DNA of 64,000 bases, from assembly GCA_021775425.1 (NCBI GenBank), contig JAJFHX010000050.1:1-64000 (forward strand), in the 5' to 3' direction. Source of the stretch: Hyphomicrobiales bacterium (GTDB lineage: Bacteria > Pseudomonadota > Alphaproteobacteria > Rhizobiales > HXMU1428-3). The number at the start of each line of letters is the position of its first letter. Positions within the stretch are counted from its first letter, which is position 1. Positions 7,666 to 17,234 of this stretch are shown here, one piece after another. Made by a program: the position numbers and the translations under genes. The notes beneath the pieces are model-generated. The model was not told the DNA's origin, did not search any database, and saw nothing but the letters and a program-made list of their open reading frames with translations.

Positions 7666-8764
7666 AACACAGCTTAGCGAGGCCGTTAAAAAAGGCATCA
7701 TCTCGGAAGCTCAACTAGCTGACCTGAAACAACTGGCCAACTCTGATGGTTCTTCCGTTGCTTCAAGACCGGATGCTCACTCTCAGCAACTTGCAGAAGA
7801 TGAAGCGCCCAGGTTTTTCCGCTCGTTTAATGATCTCTTTATCGGGCTTGGTGTGGCGATACTCGGTTACGCGCTCAATTATTCTTTCTCTCTTACGCCC
7901 TCAAGTGGTGGGATGATGACTGTTGCGATGCCGTTTGTTGCCGCTGCTGTTTTCTGGTTGCTTGGCGAATGGCTGACCGCGCGCCGACGGATTAATTTTC
8001 CGAGTATTATTATCGCGCTGTTTTTTACTTATTTTTTCGTGCTCGGTCTTGGCAATGGCTATGAAACGTTTTTCCTTGGCGATAGTTCCAAACCCGGCCC
8101 TTATGCGATGGTCGCGCTTTGCGGGCTAGGGATGCTGGGTGTTGGTGCGTTTTTCGCCCGTTTTAAACTGCCGTTTGCCGTGTTGTTATTTGCCGGCTCG
8201 ATTGCAATTTTTGTGTTTGCCTTGCTGCTGGCAGTTGTTGGCAAAGACGCGCTGACGCCGCATTTGCGCTGGGTCACACTGTCGATTGGGCTTTGCGTAT
8301 TTGTTGCCGCCATGTGGTTTGACACCAAAGACCCGATGCGCACCAAACGCACAAGTGATCAGGGGTTCTGGCTGCATCTACTTGCTGCACCAATTATTAC
8401 CCACTCTGTTTTATGGACCAGTTTGCAGCCGATAATTTCACCGGCTGACGCTGCGCCTGAAACACAGGCCAATCTGATGGTGATGATCGTGCTTGGTCTG
8501 TTTGTGCTGTTCTCGATTGTTGCTCTGATTATCGACCGACGCGCTATGTTAATTTCTTCACTTGGTTATGCGGCGGCGGCACTTGGTTATATTATCTATA
8601 AATTTGAAATTGAAGGTAATCTTGCACTTGTTCTGACCTTACTGCTGATTGCTGCCATCATTCTTTCGCTTGGCACGGGATGGTATGGTTTGCGCCGTGC
8701 TTTATTTGCCATGTTGCCTTCGTTCTCAATTTTTAAAAATCTGCCACCAGTTACAGCCAAATGA
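7655..8764 (+). CDS. Polytopic membrane protein between hslV and hslU
   Basis: Not recognised with certainty. The 369-residue protein has a soluble N-terminus resembling the start of DUF2157-type proteins ([21 protein letters not shown]), then about ten hydrophobic membrane segments from residue 60 to 355. The ATG at 7655 lies within the last codons of hslV, so translation is probably coupled. In many Hyphomicrobiales the slot between hslV and hslU holds an acetyltransferase or nothing; a membrane protein here is less usual. Cotranscription suggests heat-shock control, but that is inference. Confidence 0.8.
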   Translation: MLNETQLSEAVKKGIISEAQLADLKQLANSDGSSVASRPDAHSQQLAEDEAPRFFRSFNDLFIGLGVAILGYALNYSFSLTPSSGGMMTVAMPFVAAAVFWLLGEWLTARRRINFPSIIIALFFTYFFVLGLGNGYETFFLGDSSKPGPYAMVALCGLGMLGVGAFFARFKLPFAVLLFAGSIAIFVFALLLAVVGKDALTPHLRWVTLSIGLCVFVAAMWFDTKDPMRTKRTSDQGFWLHLLAAPIITHSVLWTSLQPIISPADAAPETQANLMVMIVLGLFVLFSIVALIIDRRAMLISSLGYAAAALGYIIYKFEIEGNLALVLTLLLIAAIILSLGTGWYGLRRALFAMLPSFSIFKNLPPVTAK

Positions 8765-8902
8765 AATTGACCTTATGAAACTTTCCTTATGCATCTGAGT
8801 GCGGAAACATCAAACCGGGGTTTTATCGATCGCCTCATTCATCCGATGCTGTTTCGAACTTAGTGCAGGATCGTTTATTCATTTTAATGATCATTTTTTA
8901 AT

Positions 8903-8942
8903 TTTAGTCACTCTTGAATTTAGTCAGTCTTGAATTTAGACA
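8903..8942 (+). repeat. 16-bp tandem repeat before hslU
   Basis: TTTAGTCA(C/G)TCTTGAA occurs at 8903-8918 and 8919-8934, with a partial third unit to 8942. Each full unit ends in CTTGAA, the -35-like element of heat-shock promoters, but the second lies too close to the hslU start (8958) to serve as a normal promoter. Confidence 0.6.
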
Positions 8943-8957
8943 TTTTGGAATATTTTT

Positions 8958-10262
8958 ATGCCTTATTATTTACCTCGTGAAATCGTAACCGAACTTGACC
9001 GGCACATTATCGGCCAGGCTCAGGCCAAGCGTGCTGTTGCCATTGCGCTGCGCAACCGTTGGCGCCGCAAGCAGCTTGATGAAGATATGCGTGAAGAAGT
9101 TTTACCAAAAAACATCCTGATGATCGGCCCAACCGGTGTTGGTAAAACTGAAATTTCGCGCCGTCTTGCTAAGCTTGCCAATGCGCCCTTTATTAAGGTT
9201 GAGGCGACCAAATTTACCGAGGTTGGCTATGTCGGCCGGGATGTTGACCAGATTGTGCGTGATCTGGTTGAGGCTGGGATCAGCATTATTCGGGATGAAA
9301 AACGCAAAGAAGTGCAGGCCAAGGCGCATATCAACGCTGAAGAGCGGGTGCTTGATGCACTGGTTGGTGAAGATGCCAAACCAGAAACCCGTGAAAGTTT
9401 CCGCCGCAAATTGCGTGATGGTCAGCTTGATGAAAAAGAAATTGATGTGCAGGTGGCTGACAGTGGTGGTGGCATGCCGCATTTTGAAATTCCGGGTATG
9501 CCGGGCGCACAAATGGGCATGATTAATTTATCTGACATGCTTGGCAAAGCCTTTCAGGGGCAGATGAAAACCAAGCGCACCTCAGTTCGGGATTCATATG
9601 AGCTGCTGATTGCCGAAGAATCTGACAAGCTGATAGATGATGAATCGATTGCGCAGGAAGCGATTAAGCTGGTTGAAAATGATGGCATTGTGTTTCTTGA
9701 TGAGATTGACAAGATCTGCAACCGGGCAGAGCGTGGCGGTGATGTGAGCCGAGAAGGGGTGCAGCGTGATTTGTTGCCTCTGATTGAAGGGACCACCGTC
9801 TCAACCAAATATGGCCCTGTTAAATCTGACCATATTTTATTTATTGCGTCTGGTGCGTTTCATGTTTCAAAACCTTCTGATCTGTTGCCAGAGCTACAAG
9901 GCAGGTTGCCGATCCGCGTTGAACTGCGTGCGCTGGAGCGAAATGATTTTAAACGTATTCTAACCGAGCCGAAAGCCAGCCTGATCAAACAATACACCGC
10001 GCTGATGGAAACGGAAGGCGTGACGCTTGAATTTACGGATGATGCGATTGATGCCTTAGCTGACATTGCGGTTGCGGTAAACGCCAATGTGGAAAATATT
10101 GGGGCACGGCGGTTAATGACTGTTATGGAGCGGGTGCTTGATAAAATCAGTTTTGACGCCTGTGATATGGACGGTGAAACCGTGACAGTTGACCGTGAGT
10201 TTGTTGAAAAGAATATCGGCGACCTTGCGAAAGATACTGATCTTTCTAAATTTATACTTTGA
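8958..10262 (+). CDS. hslU: ATP-dependent protease ATPase subunit HslU
   Basis: The AAA+ unfoldase that feeds HslV. The 434 residues are full length. The substrate-contacting N-terminus is followed by Walker [10 protein letters not shown] at about residue 56 and the GYVGRD pore loop. A variable I-domain (about residues 110-240) precedes Walker B in [11 protein letters not shown]. The conserved C-terminus, ending DLSKFIL, inserts into HslV to activate it. The ATG at 8958 fits the family start ([15 protein letters not shown]). A structured repeat lies downstream. Confidence 0.98.
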   Translation: MPYYLPREIVTELDRHIIGQAQAKRAVAIALRNRWRRKQLDEDMREEVLPKNILMIGPTGVGKTEISRRLAKLANAPFIKVEATKFTEVGYVGRDVDQIVRDLVEAGISIIRDEKRKEVQAKAHINAEERVLDALVGEDAKPETRESFRRKLRDGQLDEKEIDVQVADSGGGMPHFEIPGMPGAQMGMINLSDMLGKAFQGQMKTKRTSVRDSYELLIAEESDKLIDDESIAQEAIKLVENDGIVFLDEIDKICNRAERGGDVSREGVQRDLLPLIEGTTVSTKYGPVKSDHILFIASGAFHVSKPSDLLPELQGRLPIRVELRALERNDFKRILTEPKASLIKQYTALMETEGVTLEFTDDAIDALADIAVAVNANVENIGARRLMTVMERVLDKISFDACDMDGETVTVDREFVEKNIGDLAKDTDLSKFIL

Positions 10263-10277
10263 TATCACTCACGGCAA

Positions 10278-10375
10278 ATTGCGCAATAGCGCAATAGCCT
10301 GCGCGTGGGCGGCGCAACGTGCCGGGCACCGCTTTTGCGGGATGCCATGTTCGCCAGACTTATGAATAAGACTGG
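10278..10375. repeat. Structured repeat element, copy B
   Basis: Same architecture as copy A at 5956-6056: hairpin ATTGCGC/GCGCAAT, 41-bp core at 10309-10349 with only about four differences from copy A, then a hairpin GCCAG-A-CTTA/TAAG-A-CTGGC. One core difference turns a G-C pair into a G-T wobble and keeps the stem. It fills the gap between hslU and the convergent SprA-family gene. Confidence 0.75.
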
Positions 10376-10502
10376 CTCCCTTCTTCGGAAATGATACCTC
10401 CTCGCTTCATGGCTTAACGTAGGTTTCTGAACGCACACAATGCAGTTGCCATCCAGCTATCAGAATTTCAATTATTAGATAATTAGAATTCAGTTTTTGA
10501 AT

Positions 10503-11264
10503 TTACTGGTTTGCTTTATAGGCGAGGATGGTTTGGAGGAGATCTGAGGTGGTTTCGGTTGCTTTTGTCTGGGTGTCTGTTGCCGAAAGCGAAGTTTCTT
10601 CTTTGCCGTTTTGTTCATCTGCTGTTCGTTTCGAGAGTTCCTGCTGGGCGGCGAGGCGGGCTTTTTGGGCCTGGAGGGCGACCTGTTTGTCCTGAGATGA
10701 TGGCTCTGCCGGGGCGAGGGCGGCGCGGATGACGATGTCCATTTTGCGGATGGTTGCTTCGGGGTTGTTTGGGACCGGGCTTGCATCAATTTTGACTTCA
10801 CCGCCAACGGCATATTGTTTGTTATCTGGTCCTGTGGTGTATTCATAACTCGGTGCGCTGGCATATGAGCCGCCGACAGCTGCATGGGCCTGTTCATGAG
10901 CTTTCACTTCAGCGTCGCGTTTTTTTAAATCCTGAACCTGTTTTTCTTCTTCTTCGGTCAACTCATCGCCCGAAGTTTCTTCTTCCGTCTTACCTGCTTC
11001 ACTTGGGTTTGTTTTGTCTGCTTTTTCAGCTTCTTTCGTTGCCAGCACAGTCTTTTCCGTCACTTTGCTGTGTTGATCATTCTGGCTGTTTTCGATGCTG
11101 ACAATCGGGGAAACGGCATTGCTCAAATGCTGAGCTGTCTCACCTTTGATGTTGGTTTGCAAGGCAAGGCTCTGGTCAGCTTTTTGGTCGCTGTTGCTGG
11201 TGTTTGTGGTTTGACCGCCAGTATAAGCTAGCTGTCCTGAACCCAGTAGTGATATCATACTCAC
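10503..11264 (-). CDS. SprA-family putative zinc metallopeptidase
   Basis: A 253-residue protein with a low-complexity N-terminal half rich in Glu, Lys, Thr and Ser (about residues 1-110). It is followed by the SprA-related (CJM1_0395-type) catalytic region: the zinc motif HEQAH, then SAPSYEYTTGPDNKQYAVGGEVKID and a C-terminal helical segment. HExxH is the only catalytic motif that can be checked by eye. Family members are poorly characterised; a SprA protein in Bacteroidetes belongs to gliding/type IX secretion, but the homology there is limited. There is no obvious operon partner. Confidence 0.8.
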   Translation of the reverse strand: MSMISLLGSGQLAYTGGQTTNTSNSDQKADQSLALQTNIKGETAQHLSNAVSPIVSIENSQNDQHSKVTEKTVLATKEAEKADKTNPSEAGKTEEETSGDELTEEEEKQVQDLKKRDAEVKAHEQAHAAVGGSYASAPSYEYTTGPDNKQYAVGGEVKIDASPVPNNPEATIRKMDIVIRAALAPAEPSSQDKQVALQAQKARLAAQQELSKRTADEQNGKEETSLSATDTQTKATETTSDLLQTILAYKANQ

Positions 11265-11340
11265 TCATTGTTTCATTGAACTCAATGGCGGCATTATCCC
11301 ATTTTAGGGTTAATATTATTCAAATACTGGTTTGGGTGGA

Positions 11341-12066
11341 TTATCTTTTTGTTTTCGCCGGGCGGCGCAGGCGCACATATAATGCACCTTCACCGCCATG
11401 TTTGCTGTGGCTTGTTGTATAGCTGATGACAATATCTGGCATGTCATCAAGCCAGTTGGGCACCGACCTTCTGATGATGCCCGGCTCCGGTGCGCCTAGT
11501 TCAAAGCTGCGTTCATGGTGATCACGCTTCTGGCCTTTGCCAGTGATGACGAGGACAGTGCGCTTTTCATCAAGATGGGCACGCTTTAAAAAAGTTTTCA
11601 GGGCCGTTTCTGCCTGACGCTGGGTCAGGCCATGCAGATCAATCGCCGCGTCAATGGTTTGCTTTCCAGAGGAGATGTTTCTCGCATCACGCTGATTGAA
11701 ATTTTCGATTTTTGGTTTTGCTGCTTTTTTTGGTTGAGCTGATTTTGCTGATTTTACGGTGGGTGTGTTTGGCGTTTGTTGGCTTTGGGGTCTGTTAGTT
11801 TTTTCTATCGTTTTTTTGATCGGCTCGCCATCCAGCAACGCTTTAAACTCCTCTGTTGATGGTGAGAGGGCTGCTTTTTTTGCTTTGCGGATTATGTCTT
11901 TTTGGTCTGGTTCCGATTTTTTTTCTGGCGTTACTGGTGCTGATTTTTTATTTGCAATTGCCGTCTGATCCAGTGTGTTCACCACCTTCTGCCAGAGGGC
12001 GGCGTCTTCTTTTGAAAGGCCATCTGGTGCCTTTTCATCTCTGTTGTGTTTTTTTGAATCTGACAT
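11341..12066 (-). CDS. Smr-domain protein
   Basis: 241 residues: a charged, low-complexity N-terminal 120 residues and a C-terminal Smr domain. The signature IDLHGLTQRQAETAL is near residue 143, then VLVITGKGQ and a final GGEGALYVRLRR. Smr domains are nucleases related to the C-terminus of MutS2 and have been tied to rescue of collided ribosomes in other bacteria; a role here is inferred from the family only. The position next to mltA and the Tim44-like gene near the origin is standard in Hyphomicrobiales. Confidence 0.9.
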   Translation of the reverse strand: MSDSKKHNRDEKAPDGLSKEDAALWQKVVNTLDQTAIANKKSAPVTPEKKSEPDQKDIIRKAKKAALSPSTEEFKALLDGEPIKKTIEKTNRPQSQQTPNTPTVKSAKSAQPKKAAKPKIENFNQRDARNISSGKQTIDAAIDLHGLTQRQAETALKTFLKRAHLDEKRTVLVITGKGQKRDHHERSFELGAPEPGIIRRSVPNWLDDMPDIVISYTTSHSKHGGEGALYVRLRRPAKTKR

Positions 12067-12194
12067 TTCTGCTTCTAAGACTGTCTATTTCTAACCTGGT
12101 CAGCTTTAAACCGGCAATTTTATTTCGGCTCAACAGTTTTACAGTTTAACACCAATCTCTGAGCTTTTCTGGTCTACCTTTGAATGAGGTTAAG

Positions 12195-13445
12195 CTATCG
12201 CGGCAATAGAACAGTGAAGCGGCCATTGTGTTTGGTGCCACCGGCGATGCGGCCAGCGTGGTCGCCTGAACCCCAGAAAATATCACCGCGGGCCGGGCCT
12301 TTAATCGCTGAACCGACATCCTGTGCGATCATCAGCTGGCGAAAGCCCTGTTTGCCATGATGAGAGAGGCTGCCAACTTCAAGCCAGATCGGTAAGCCCA
12401 ACTGATGATAGCTGCCATCAACAGCAAGACTGCGGCGTGGGGTCAGGTTTACACCTTCTGCACCTAATGGCCCGTTTGCGCCCTGAGATTTGCTCAACTC
12501 GCGAAAGAAAATATATGACTTGTTGTGCCACATAACCTTTCGGCCTTCGGTTTCATTGTCGCGCAGCCATTGTTTGACCCGCTCCAGTTTAAGCTGTTCA
12601 CCTCTGAATTTATAAGCTTTTTTCAAATGCTGGCCGATTGAAGAATAGGGATGACCATTTTTTCCATCATAACCAATGCGGATCATTGACCCATCAGTGA
12701 GAGCGATGCGGGCCGAGCCCTGAATGTGCATGAAGAAACTATCAACCTGATCTTTTAAATATAAAAGTTCCAGCCCTTCACCTTCCAGCGCGCCTTGCTC
12801 GATGGCTTTTCTGGTTGGAAAGGGGGTCAGCTTATTTCCATCGCGCCGCATGAATGTAAGCTGGTGATTTTTTGCGGCCCGCTCACGGTCATTGATCAAT
12901 GAGACCAGATCTGTTGGCCTTCTATAAACCGGGATATGATATTCAGCCGTTTTCACCCGTGAACCTTCTATCACTGGTTCGTAATAGCCAGTCAACATAG
13001 AAGTTGGGGTTAGCACTCTGTAGGGCTGAAAGTTTTTCTCAAAAAAAAGCCGGGCGCTGTGTTTATGATTGATATTTAGCTGGACCGTTTTCCGGCAGAG
13101 CTTGTATCGTTTTTTGCTATATGGGCGTTTCGCTCTTAGCTGCTCATAGATGTATTTTTTACAGCTGATTTTAAAGGCTTTAAACGCTTCGAGATGATCA
13201 TCATTTTGCCAGTGCGGGAGAGATTGATACCGTATCGGTTTTAAGTTCATTGTTTTTCTCGATACTCTGATTTTTACATCCTTGCCGCGATATGCCGAAC
13301 CGACATGATCTGACGAGGAATAATGCTCTGGCAGAAACAGCAATAATGATAGAAAGCCAAAAATAAAACCACCAAAGATACCCACAAAAACCCCCCTCTT
13401 CTTCACCAAGTGACGCACTTTTCTGAAGATGTGGTCTTTATTCAT
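12195..13445 (-). CDS. mltA: Membrane-bound lytic murein transglycosylase A
   Basis: Cleaves the glycan strand of peptidoglycan to 1,6-anhydro products. Residues 21-43 form a membrane anchor after a basic start, placing the enzyme in the periplasm. The MltA domain follows (TGYYEPVIEGS near residue 142, then QGSARIAL), and the C-terminal 3D-type domain holds IAQDVGSAIKGPARGDIFWG, where the Asp of GDIF matches the catalytic aspartate of E. coli MltA. The 416-residue length fits. The gene after it on this strand is the Smr gene, a conserved pairing. Confidence 0.95.
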   Translation of the reverse strand: MNKDHIFRKVRHLVKKRGVFVGIFGGFIFGFLSLLLFLPEHYSSSDHVGSAYRGKDVKIRVSRKTMNLKPIRYQSLPHWQNDDHLEAFKAFKISCKKYIYEQLRAKRPYSKKRYKLCRKTVQLNINHKHSARLFFEKNFQPYRVLTPTSMLTGYYEPVIEGSRVKTAEYHIPVYRRPTDLVSLINDRERAAKNHQLTFMRRDGNKLTPFPTRKAIEQGALEGEGLELLYLKDQVDSFFMHIQGSARIALTDGSMIRIGYDGKNGHPYSSIGQHLKKAYKFRGEQLKLERVKQWLRDNETEGRKVMWHNKSYIFFRELSKSQGANGPLGAEGVNLTPRRSLAVDGSYHQLGLPIWLEVGSLSHHGKQGFRQLMIAQDVGSAIKGPARGDIFWGSGDHAGRIAGGTKHNGRFTVLLPR

Positions 13446-13461
13446 GGCTACATTTAATTAT

Positions 13462-14223
13462 TTAAGACTCAGATTCTGTTGCGATCAGTTTCCAGTTCGG
13501 ATCCCGGCCATTGGCGGCTCTGGAAAAGGTCCAGATGTCTGTCACTTTATCGATCTCAGTCTCATCACCTTCAATAATCTCACCTTCCGGACCAAAAATG
13601 GTTCGGATCAGAGACGATTTAAATTTAACCGTGATTTCAGCCTGCTTGTCTTCAATGCCCGCTTCCAGCATGGTGATTTTATCAAAACCTACAAACTGGG
13701 TGGCCATGCTCTGACCTTGTTTTTCGCGTTCATCAATCGCGGCTGTAAAGCCTGTCAGTACATCTTTGGCAAGCAGCCTTTTTAATGTGCGTTTATCGCC
13801 TTCTGAAAACGCTGTGATGATCATTTCATAAGCGCGCTCTGCACCTTGCATAAATTGCTCAGGGTCAAAACTGTTATCCGCAGCTGCTATGCTGTGCAGG
13901 CCATTGCTTAACGGGGTGCCTTCATCAGCATATTTTTTAATCTGCTCTCCGATATCAACTTCTGGAGTTTCATGCATCATCTCTCTGCCATCATTACGAT
14001 CGTTACGACGATCTGGCATGGTGACGACGTTGTCATTATCCTGATTTCGGGGTTGCTGGCGCTGAGTTCTCTGGCCCGTATCTGAGCCATCATTGCTATA
14101 TGGATCATAAGGGCGGCGTTCATTGCCGGTGCGGCTGCCGAGAATGCTGCGCAGATATAGGAATATCACTACGGCAACACCTAAAAATATTACACTTACC
14201 AAATCCAAGCCAGTACTGTTCAT
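13462..14223 (-). CDS. Tim44-like domain protein, membrane anchored
   Basis: 253 residues with an N-terminal membrane segment (about 8-26), a polar glutamine- and arginine-rich linker (about 30-90), and a C-terminal Tim44/TimA domain that includes GAERAYEMIITAFSEGD and LTGFTAAIDEREKQG. The bacterial homologue of mitochondrial Tim44 lies beside mltA, fxsA and secB in many alphaproteobacteria. A role in inner-membrane protein transport or quality is suspected but not proved. It ends 16 bp before the mltA start and is probably cotranscribed with it. Confidence 0.92.
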   Translation of the reverse strand: MNSTGLDLVSVIFLGVAVVIFLYLRSILGSRTGNERRPYDPYSNDGSDTGQRTQRQQPRNQDNDNVVTMPDRRNDRNDGREMMHETPEVDIGEQIKKYADEGTPLSNGLHSIAAADNSFDPEQFMQGAERAYEMIITAFSEGDKRTLKRLLAKDVLTGFTAAIDEREKQGQSMATQFVGFDKITMLEAGIEDKQAEITVKFKSSLIRTIFGPEGEIIEGDETEIDKVTDIWTFSRAANGRDPNWKLIATESES

Positions 14224-14584
14224 TTGTGCCTGCTAACTATTTTCTTTAATTTGACTTTTGTTTGCCGCCAGACAAACAGCCCGACGGTGCATCTTACACT
14301 ATATAAGGATGCGGAGAGGTTTTTTCCAACTGGAAAGCTTATTTAACTTCAAAATTGAGTGAAGTTGCTCTCATACCTGATCTTTCATATCATTATTCTT
14401 AAATTTGGCAAATAAAACGCTAATTTTTAACCGCTTGTTCTTGTTCTTGATCTCCTATGCCAGCTTTCCCTTTAAAATTCAGCCGTAAGGGCTTAGATCT
14501 GACATAATGGTTGTTGTTAATCCTGTTCTATCGCCTTGCTGATCATGCTTCAGCATATAGGCATTAAATTGAGGTCGTTATTTG
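14224..14584. other. Divergent intergenic region, Tim44-like gene / fxsA
   Basis: About 360 bp carrying the start regions of two divergent genes. No ORF, repeat or clear terminator was recognised, and no promoter was assigned with confidence. Confidence 0.5.
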
Positions 14585-15166
14585 ATGGGTACCATTTTTT
14601 TCGCACTGTTTTTACTGGTGCCAATTATCGAAATTGTCGGTTTTATTCAGATCGGCTCGCTGATCGGGCTGTGGCCAACAATTGGTATTGTCATTTTAAC
14701 TGCCATTGCCGGTTCAATACTTTTGCGCCATCAGGGCATGGCGGTGTTGTTTCAGACCCAGTCAAAATTGGCTGAAGGCAAAGTCCCTCTAGATCAGATG
14801 ATTGATGGAATCTGTCTTGCGATGGCCGGGGCTTTATTGCTCACACCTGGGTTTTTTACTGATATTTTCGGATTTTTGCTGTTTATACCACCGTTCCGTC
14901 GGGGGCTGGTGAAGACTTTTTTTAAAAAATATATTTTACCGAACACGACCATCTATACCAATGGCAAACCATATCACGGTGACCCTAAAGACAGTGAAAC
15001 ACCACAAGGCTCTCAGTTTGATGATTTGTCAGACGGGCCGATTATTGATGGTGAGTTTCAGGAAAGCGGGCCAGCGGATACGCGCAAAAAAAATGATCAT
15101 AGCGGGATTGACCATAACAATAACAAATCTGCTAAAGGCTCCTCTCCCTGGAATGAAAAACATTAA
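14585..15166 (+). CDS. fxsA: FxsA-family membrane protein
   Basis: A 193-residue inner-membrane protein whose N-terminal 130 residues hold about four membrane segments with the family signatures EIVGFIQIG, GSILLRHQG and LLLTPGFFTDIFGFLL. The C-terminal 60 residues are polar and Asp/Asn-rich. In E. coli FxsA relieves exclusion of phage T7 by F; its normal role is unknown. The ATG at 14585 is preferred to an overlapping TTG. It stands next to secB in a conserved order. Confidence 0.93.
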   Translation: MGTIFFALFLLVPIIEIVGFIQIGSLIGLWPTIGIVILTAIAGSILLRHQGMAVLFQTQSKLAEGKVPLDQMIDGICLAMAGALLLTPGFFTDIFGFLLFIPPFRRGLVKTFFKKYILPNTTIYTNGKPYHGDPKDSETPQGSQFDDLSDGPIIDGEFQESGPADTRKKNDHSGIDHNNNKSAKGSSPWNEKH

Positions 15167-15260
15167 TGAATGAAGCTTGCCTAAAGAGGGCCTGCGTGTT
15201 AGCTGATGGCCCTGGTGAAAATCACTGGTTTTACGTTCAATAAAGTTAAGGGTTAAATTT

Positions 15261-15749
15261 ATGGCTGATGAAAACACGAGTGCTAAAAATGGAAATGGTG
15301 CCAGTGAAGATAGCACAGTGCCAAGCGTAAAAGTGCTTGGGCAATATTTGAAAGATCTGTCTTTTGAAAATCCTAAAGCACCTAAGATTTTAAAAGAGCC
15401 CGGCAAAAACCCAAATTTGAATGTTGATCTGAATGTAAACGCTACCAAGCTTGATGGCGATGTTTATGAAAGCGCTATTTCTATCAAGACCAATGCCACA
15501 AATGATGATGGTTCTATTTATGTGGTTGAAGCGGTTTATGCCGGTGCGTTCGAAATTCGTAATATGCCGGCAGAACAACTTGAGCCTTTGTTATTGATCA
15601 ATTGCCCGGCGATCCTGTTTCCTTATCTCAGGCGCATCATTTCTGACATGACCCATGAAGGCGGGTTTCCCCCTCTGTTGCTTGACCCGATTGATTTCGC
15701 CAATCTTTATCGCCAGCGAAAAGAAAGCCAGGTTGAAGGCAGCGCTTAA
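15261..15749 (+). CDS. secB: Protein-export chaperone SecB
   Basis: A cytosolic tetrameric chaperone that holds preproteins for SecA. Of 162 residues, the conserved part runs from VKVLGQYLKDLSFENPKAP (about residue 24) to FPPLLLDPIDFANLYRQR, with the YAGAFEIR and CPAILFPYLRR segments between. The N-terminal tail is short and polar. A GGG-containing leader precedes the ATG. It is convergent with dnaQ, 9 bp away. Confidence 0.97.
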   Translation: MADENTSAKNGNGASEDSTVPSVKVLGQYLKDLSFENPKAPKILKEPGKNPNLNVDLNVNATKLDGDVYESAISIKTNATNDDGSIYVVEAVYAGAFEIRNMPAEQLEPLLLINCPAILFPYLRRIISDMTHEGGFPPLLLDPIDFANLYRQRKESQVEGSA

Positions 15750-15758
15750 GGTTTCATT

Positions 15759-16463
15759 TTAGTGCTGATATTTGTGCCAGAGGGGATCTGTTTTAAAAGT
15801 TTTCAGAAATTCCTGATGTGCGCTTTGTTCCGCTTCTGTCAGCCTTGTTGGCAGTGGGGTTGGTCTGGTGGGGGCGCCGCCCGATATGGACTGGCTGCCG
15901 GTTTCATCTGCCTCAGTTGCTTTTCGGTTATTGGCCAGTTCAAGATTGGCCTGACGCTGGCCGCTTAATTCCAGATAGACGTCTGCCAGTAATTCACTAT
16001 CCAATAACGCGCCGTGATAGGTTCGGTTTGAATTGTCAATATTATAGCGCTTACATAATGCATCTAGACTGTTCGGGCCGGCCGGGTGTTTGCGCCTTGC
16101 CAGAGCCAGAGTATCCAGCACACGGTTCATATCCAGCAAAGGGCGGCGGACGCGTTTTAGCTCTGCATTGAGAAAGCCGATATCAAATGCCGCATTATGG
16201 ATGATGAGCGTGTCCTGCTGGATAAACTCAAGGAATTCATCTGCGATCTCACGAAACAGTGGTTTGTCTTTTAAAAACTCAGTGGTGATGCCATGAACAT
16301 TTTGTGCCTCGATCGGGACATCGCGCTTTGGGTTGATGTAGATGTGATAGCTTTCACCTGACGGTATGTAATTGATCAGCTCTATGCAGCCAATTTCAAT
16401 GATCCTGTCGTCACCTTCGGCGTGGAACCCGGTTGTTTCCGTATCCAATACGATTTCACGCAT
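15759..16463 (-). CDS. dnaQ: DNA polymerase III epsilon subunit (3'-5' proofreading exonuclease)
   Basis: A DEDDh exonuclease. Motif Exo I is DTETTG at residues 7-12, Exo II is in IIHNAAFDIGFLNAEL, and Exo III has His/Asp in YHGALLDSELLADVYLEL. The C-terminal tail (about residues 180-234) is polar and ends with a helix likely to bind the polymerase alpha subunit. The length is typical of alphaproteobacterial epsilon. It is transcribed toward secB, downstream of coaE with a gap of about 110 bp. Confidence 0.96.
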   Translation of the reverse strand: MREIVLDTETTGFHAEGDDRIIEIGCIELINYIPSGESYHIYINPKRDVPIEAQNVHGITTEFLKDKPLFREIADEFLEFIQQDTLIIHNAAFDIGFLNAELKRVRRPLLDMNRVLDTLALARRKHPAGPNSLDALCKRYNIDNSNRTYHGALLDSELLADVYLELSGQRQANLELANNRKATEADETGSQSISGGAPTRPTPLPTRLTEAEQSAHQEFLKTFKTDPLWHKYQH

Positions 16464-16574
16464 CTGAACTCCCTCTTATTTTTTACTTCAGATTATTTCT
16501 ACCCCGTTAGAAATAGGCTTTGATTTCAATCAAGACCAGTTAAAGCTTCATGAATAGTATTGTTTTCACCCATT

Positions 16575-17234
16575 TTAGTTCTCAATAGAATTTTTCTGCA
16601 TGGCTGATTGCCAGCGTTGATAGGCGCCAGGATTGAGTGTTTTCAGTTTTTCCAAAGTAATGATGGTTTCTGTTCTGGTTTCTTCAATCGGTAAAGAGGT
16701 GTCGATGATAAAATCAGCTTTTTTTCTTTTTTCTTCATCCGGCATCTGGCGGGAAAGGAGAGCATCGAATTTTTCTTCTGTCATGCCGTCGCGCTCTAAT
16801 ACGCGTTTGCTCTGTATCTCTATTGGCGCGCTGACGAGGACAACCGCGTCCATATTTTCCTCTGCCCCAGTTTCGAATAATAGCGGGATTTCGATGATGA
16901 CCAGCGGCTCATTCTGTTCAAAACTGCTCTTGATGAACTGCCATTGTTGCTGGCGAACCAGAGGATGTATAAGGCGCTCAAGTTTTTTGAAGGGGTTTTC
17001 GGTTCCTTTGTCTTCTTTCTGATTTTGAAGAATATTAAACAGCGCGGTTCGGTCGACTTTGCCATTTTTTGTGCTGCCTTTGAAGTTTTCTTCAATTAAC
17101 GGTACCGCGCTTCCTTCGTAAAGATCATGGACAATCTGATCCGCACTGATGATAGGAATGTTTTTCTGCTCGAAAAATCTGGCCACGGTTGATTTTCCCA
17201 TGGCGATCGAACCTGTTAATCCGACGATCAGCAT
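16575..17234 (-). CDS. coaE: Dephospho-CoA kinase
   Basis: Last step of coenzyme A synthesis: ATP-dependent phosphorylation of dephospho-CoA. The P-loop GLTGSIAMGKST is at about residues 5-16, with the LID/CoA region DADQIVHDLYE-like sequence (SADQIVHDLYEG) following. The ATG at 17234 overlaps the aroE stop by one base (TGATG); a GTG three bases upstream is the alternative. With coaA at 150-1103, both ends of CoA synthesis from pantothenate are in the window. Confidence 0.95.
   Translation of the reverse strand: MLIVGLTGSIAMGKSTVARFFEQKNIPIISADQIVHDLYEGSAVPLIEENFKGSTKNGKVDRTALFNILQNQKEDKGTENPFKKLERLIHPLVRQQQWQFIKSSFEQNEPLVIIEIPLLFETGAEENMDAVVLVSAPIEIQSKRVLERDGMTEEKFDALLSRQMPDEEKRKKADFIIDTSLPIEETRTETIITLEKLKTLNPGAYQRWQSAMQKNSIEN

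Noticed and set aside
9102..9512. Long antisense ORFs within hslU
   Set aside because: They are shadows of the strongly conserved hslU frame and have no start signals or family features.
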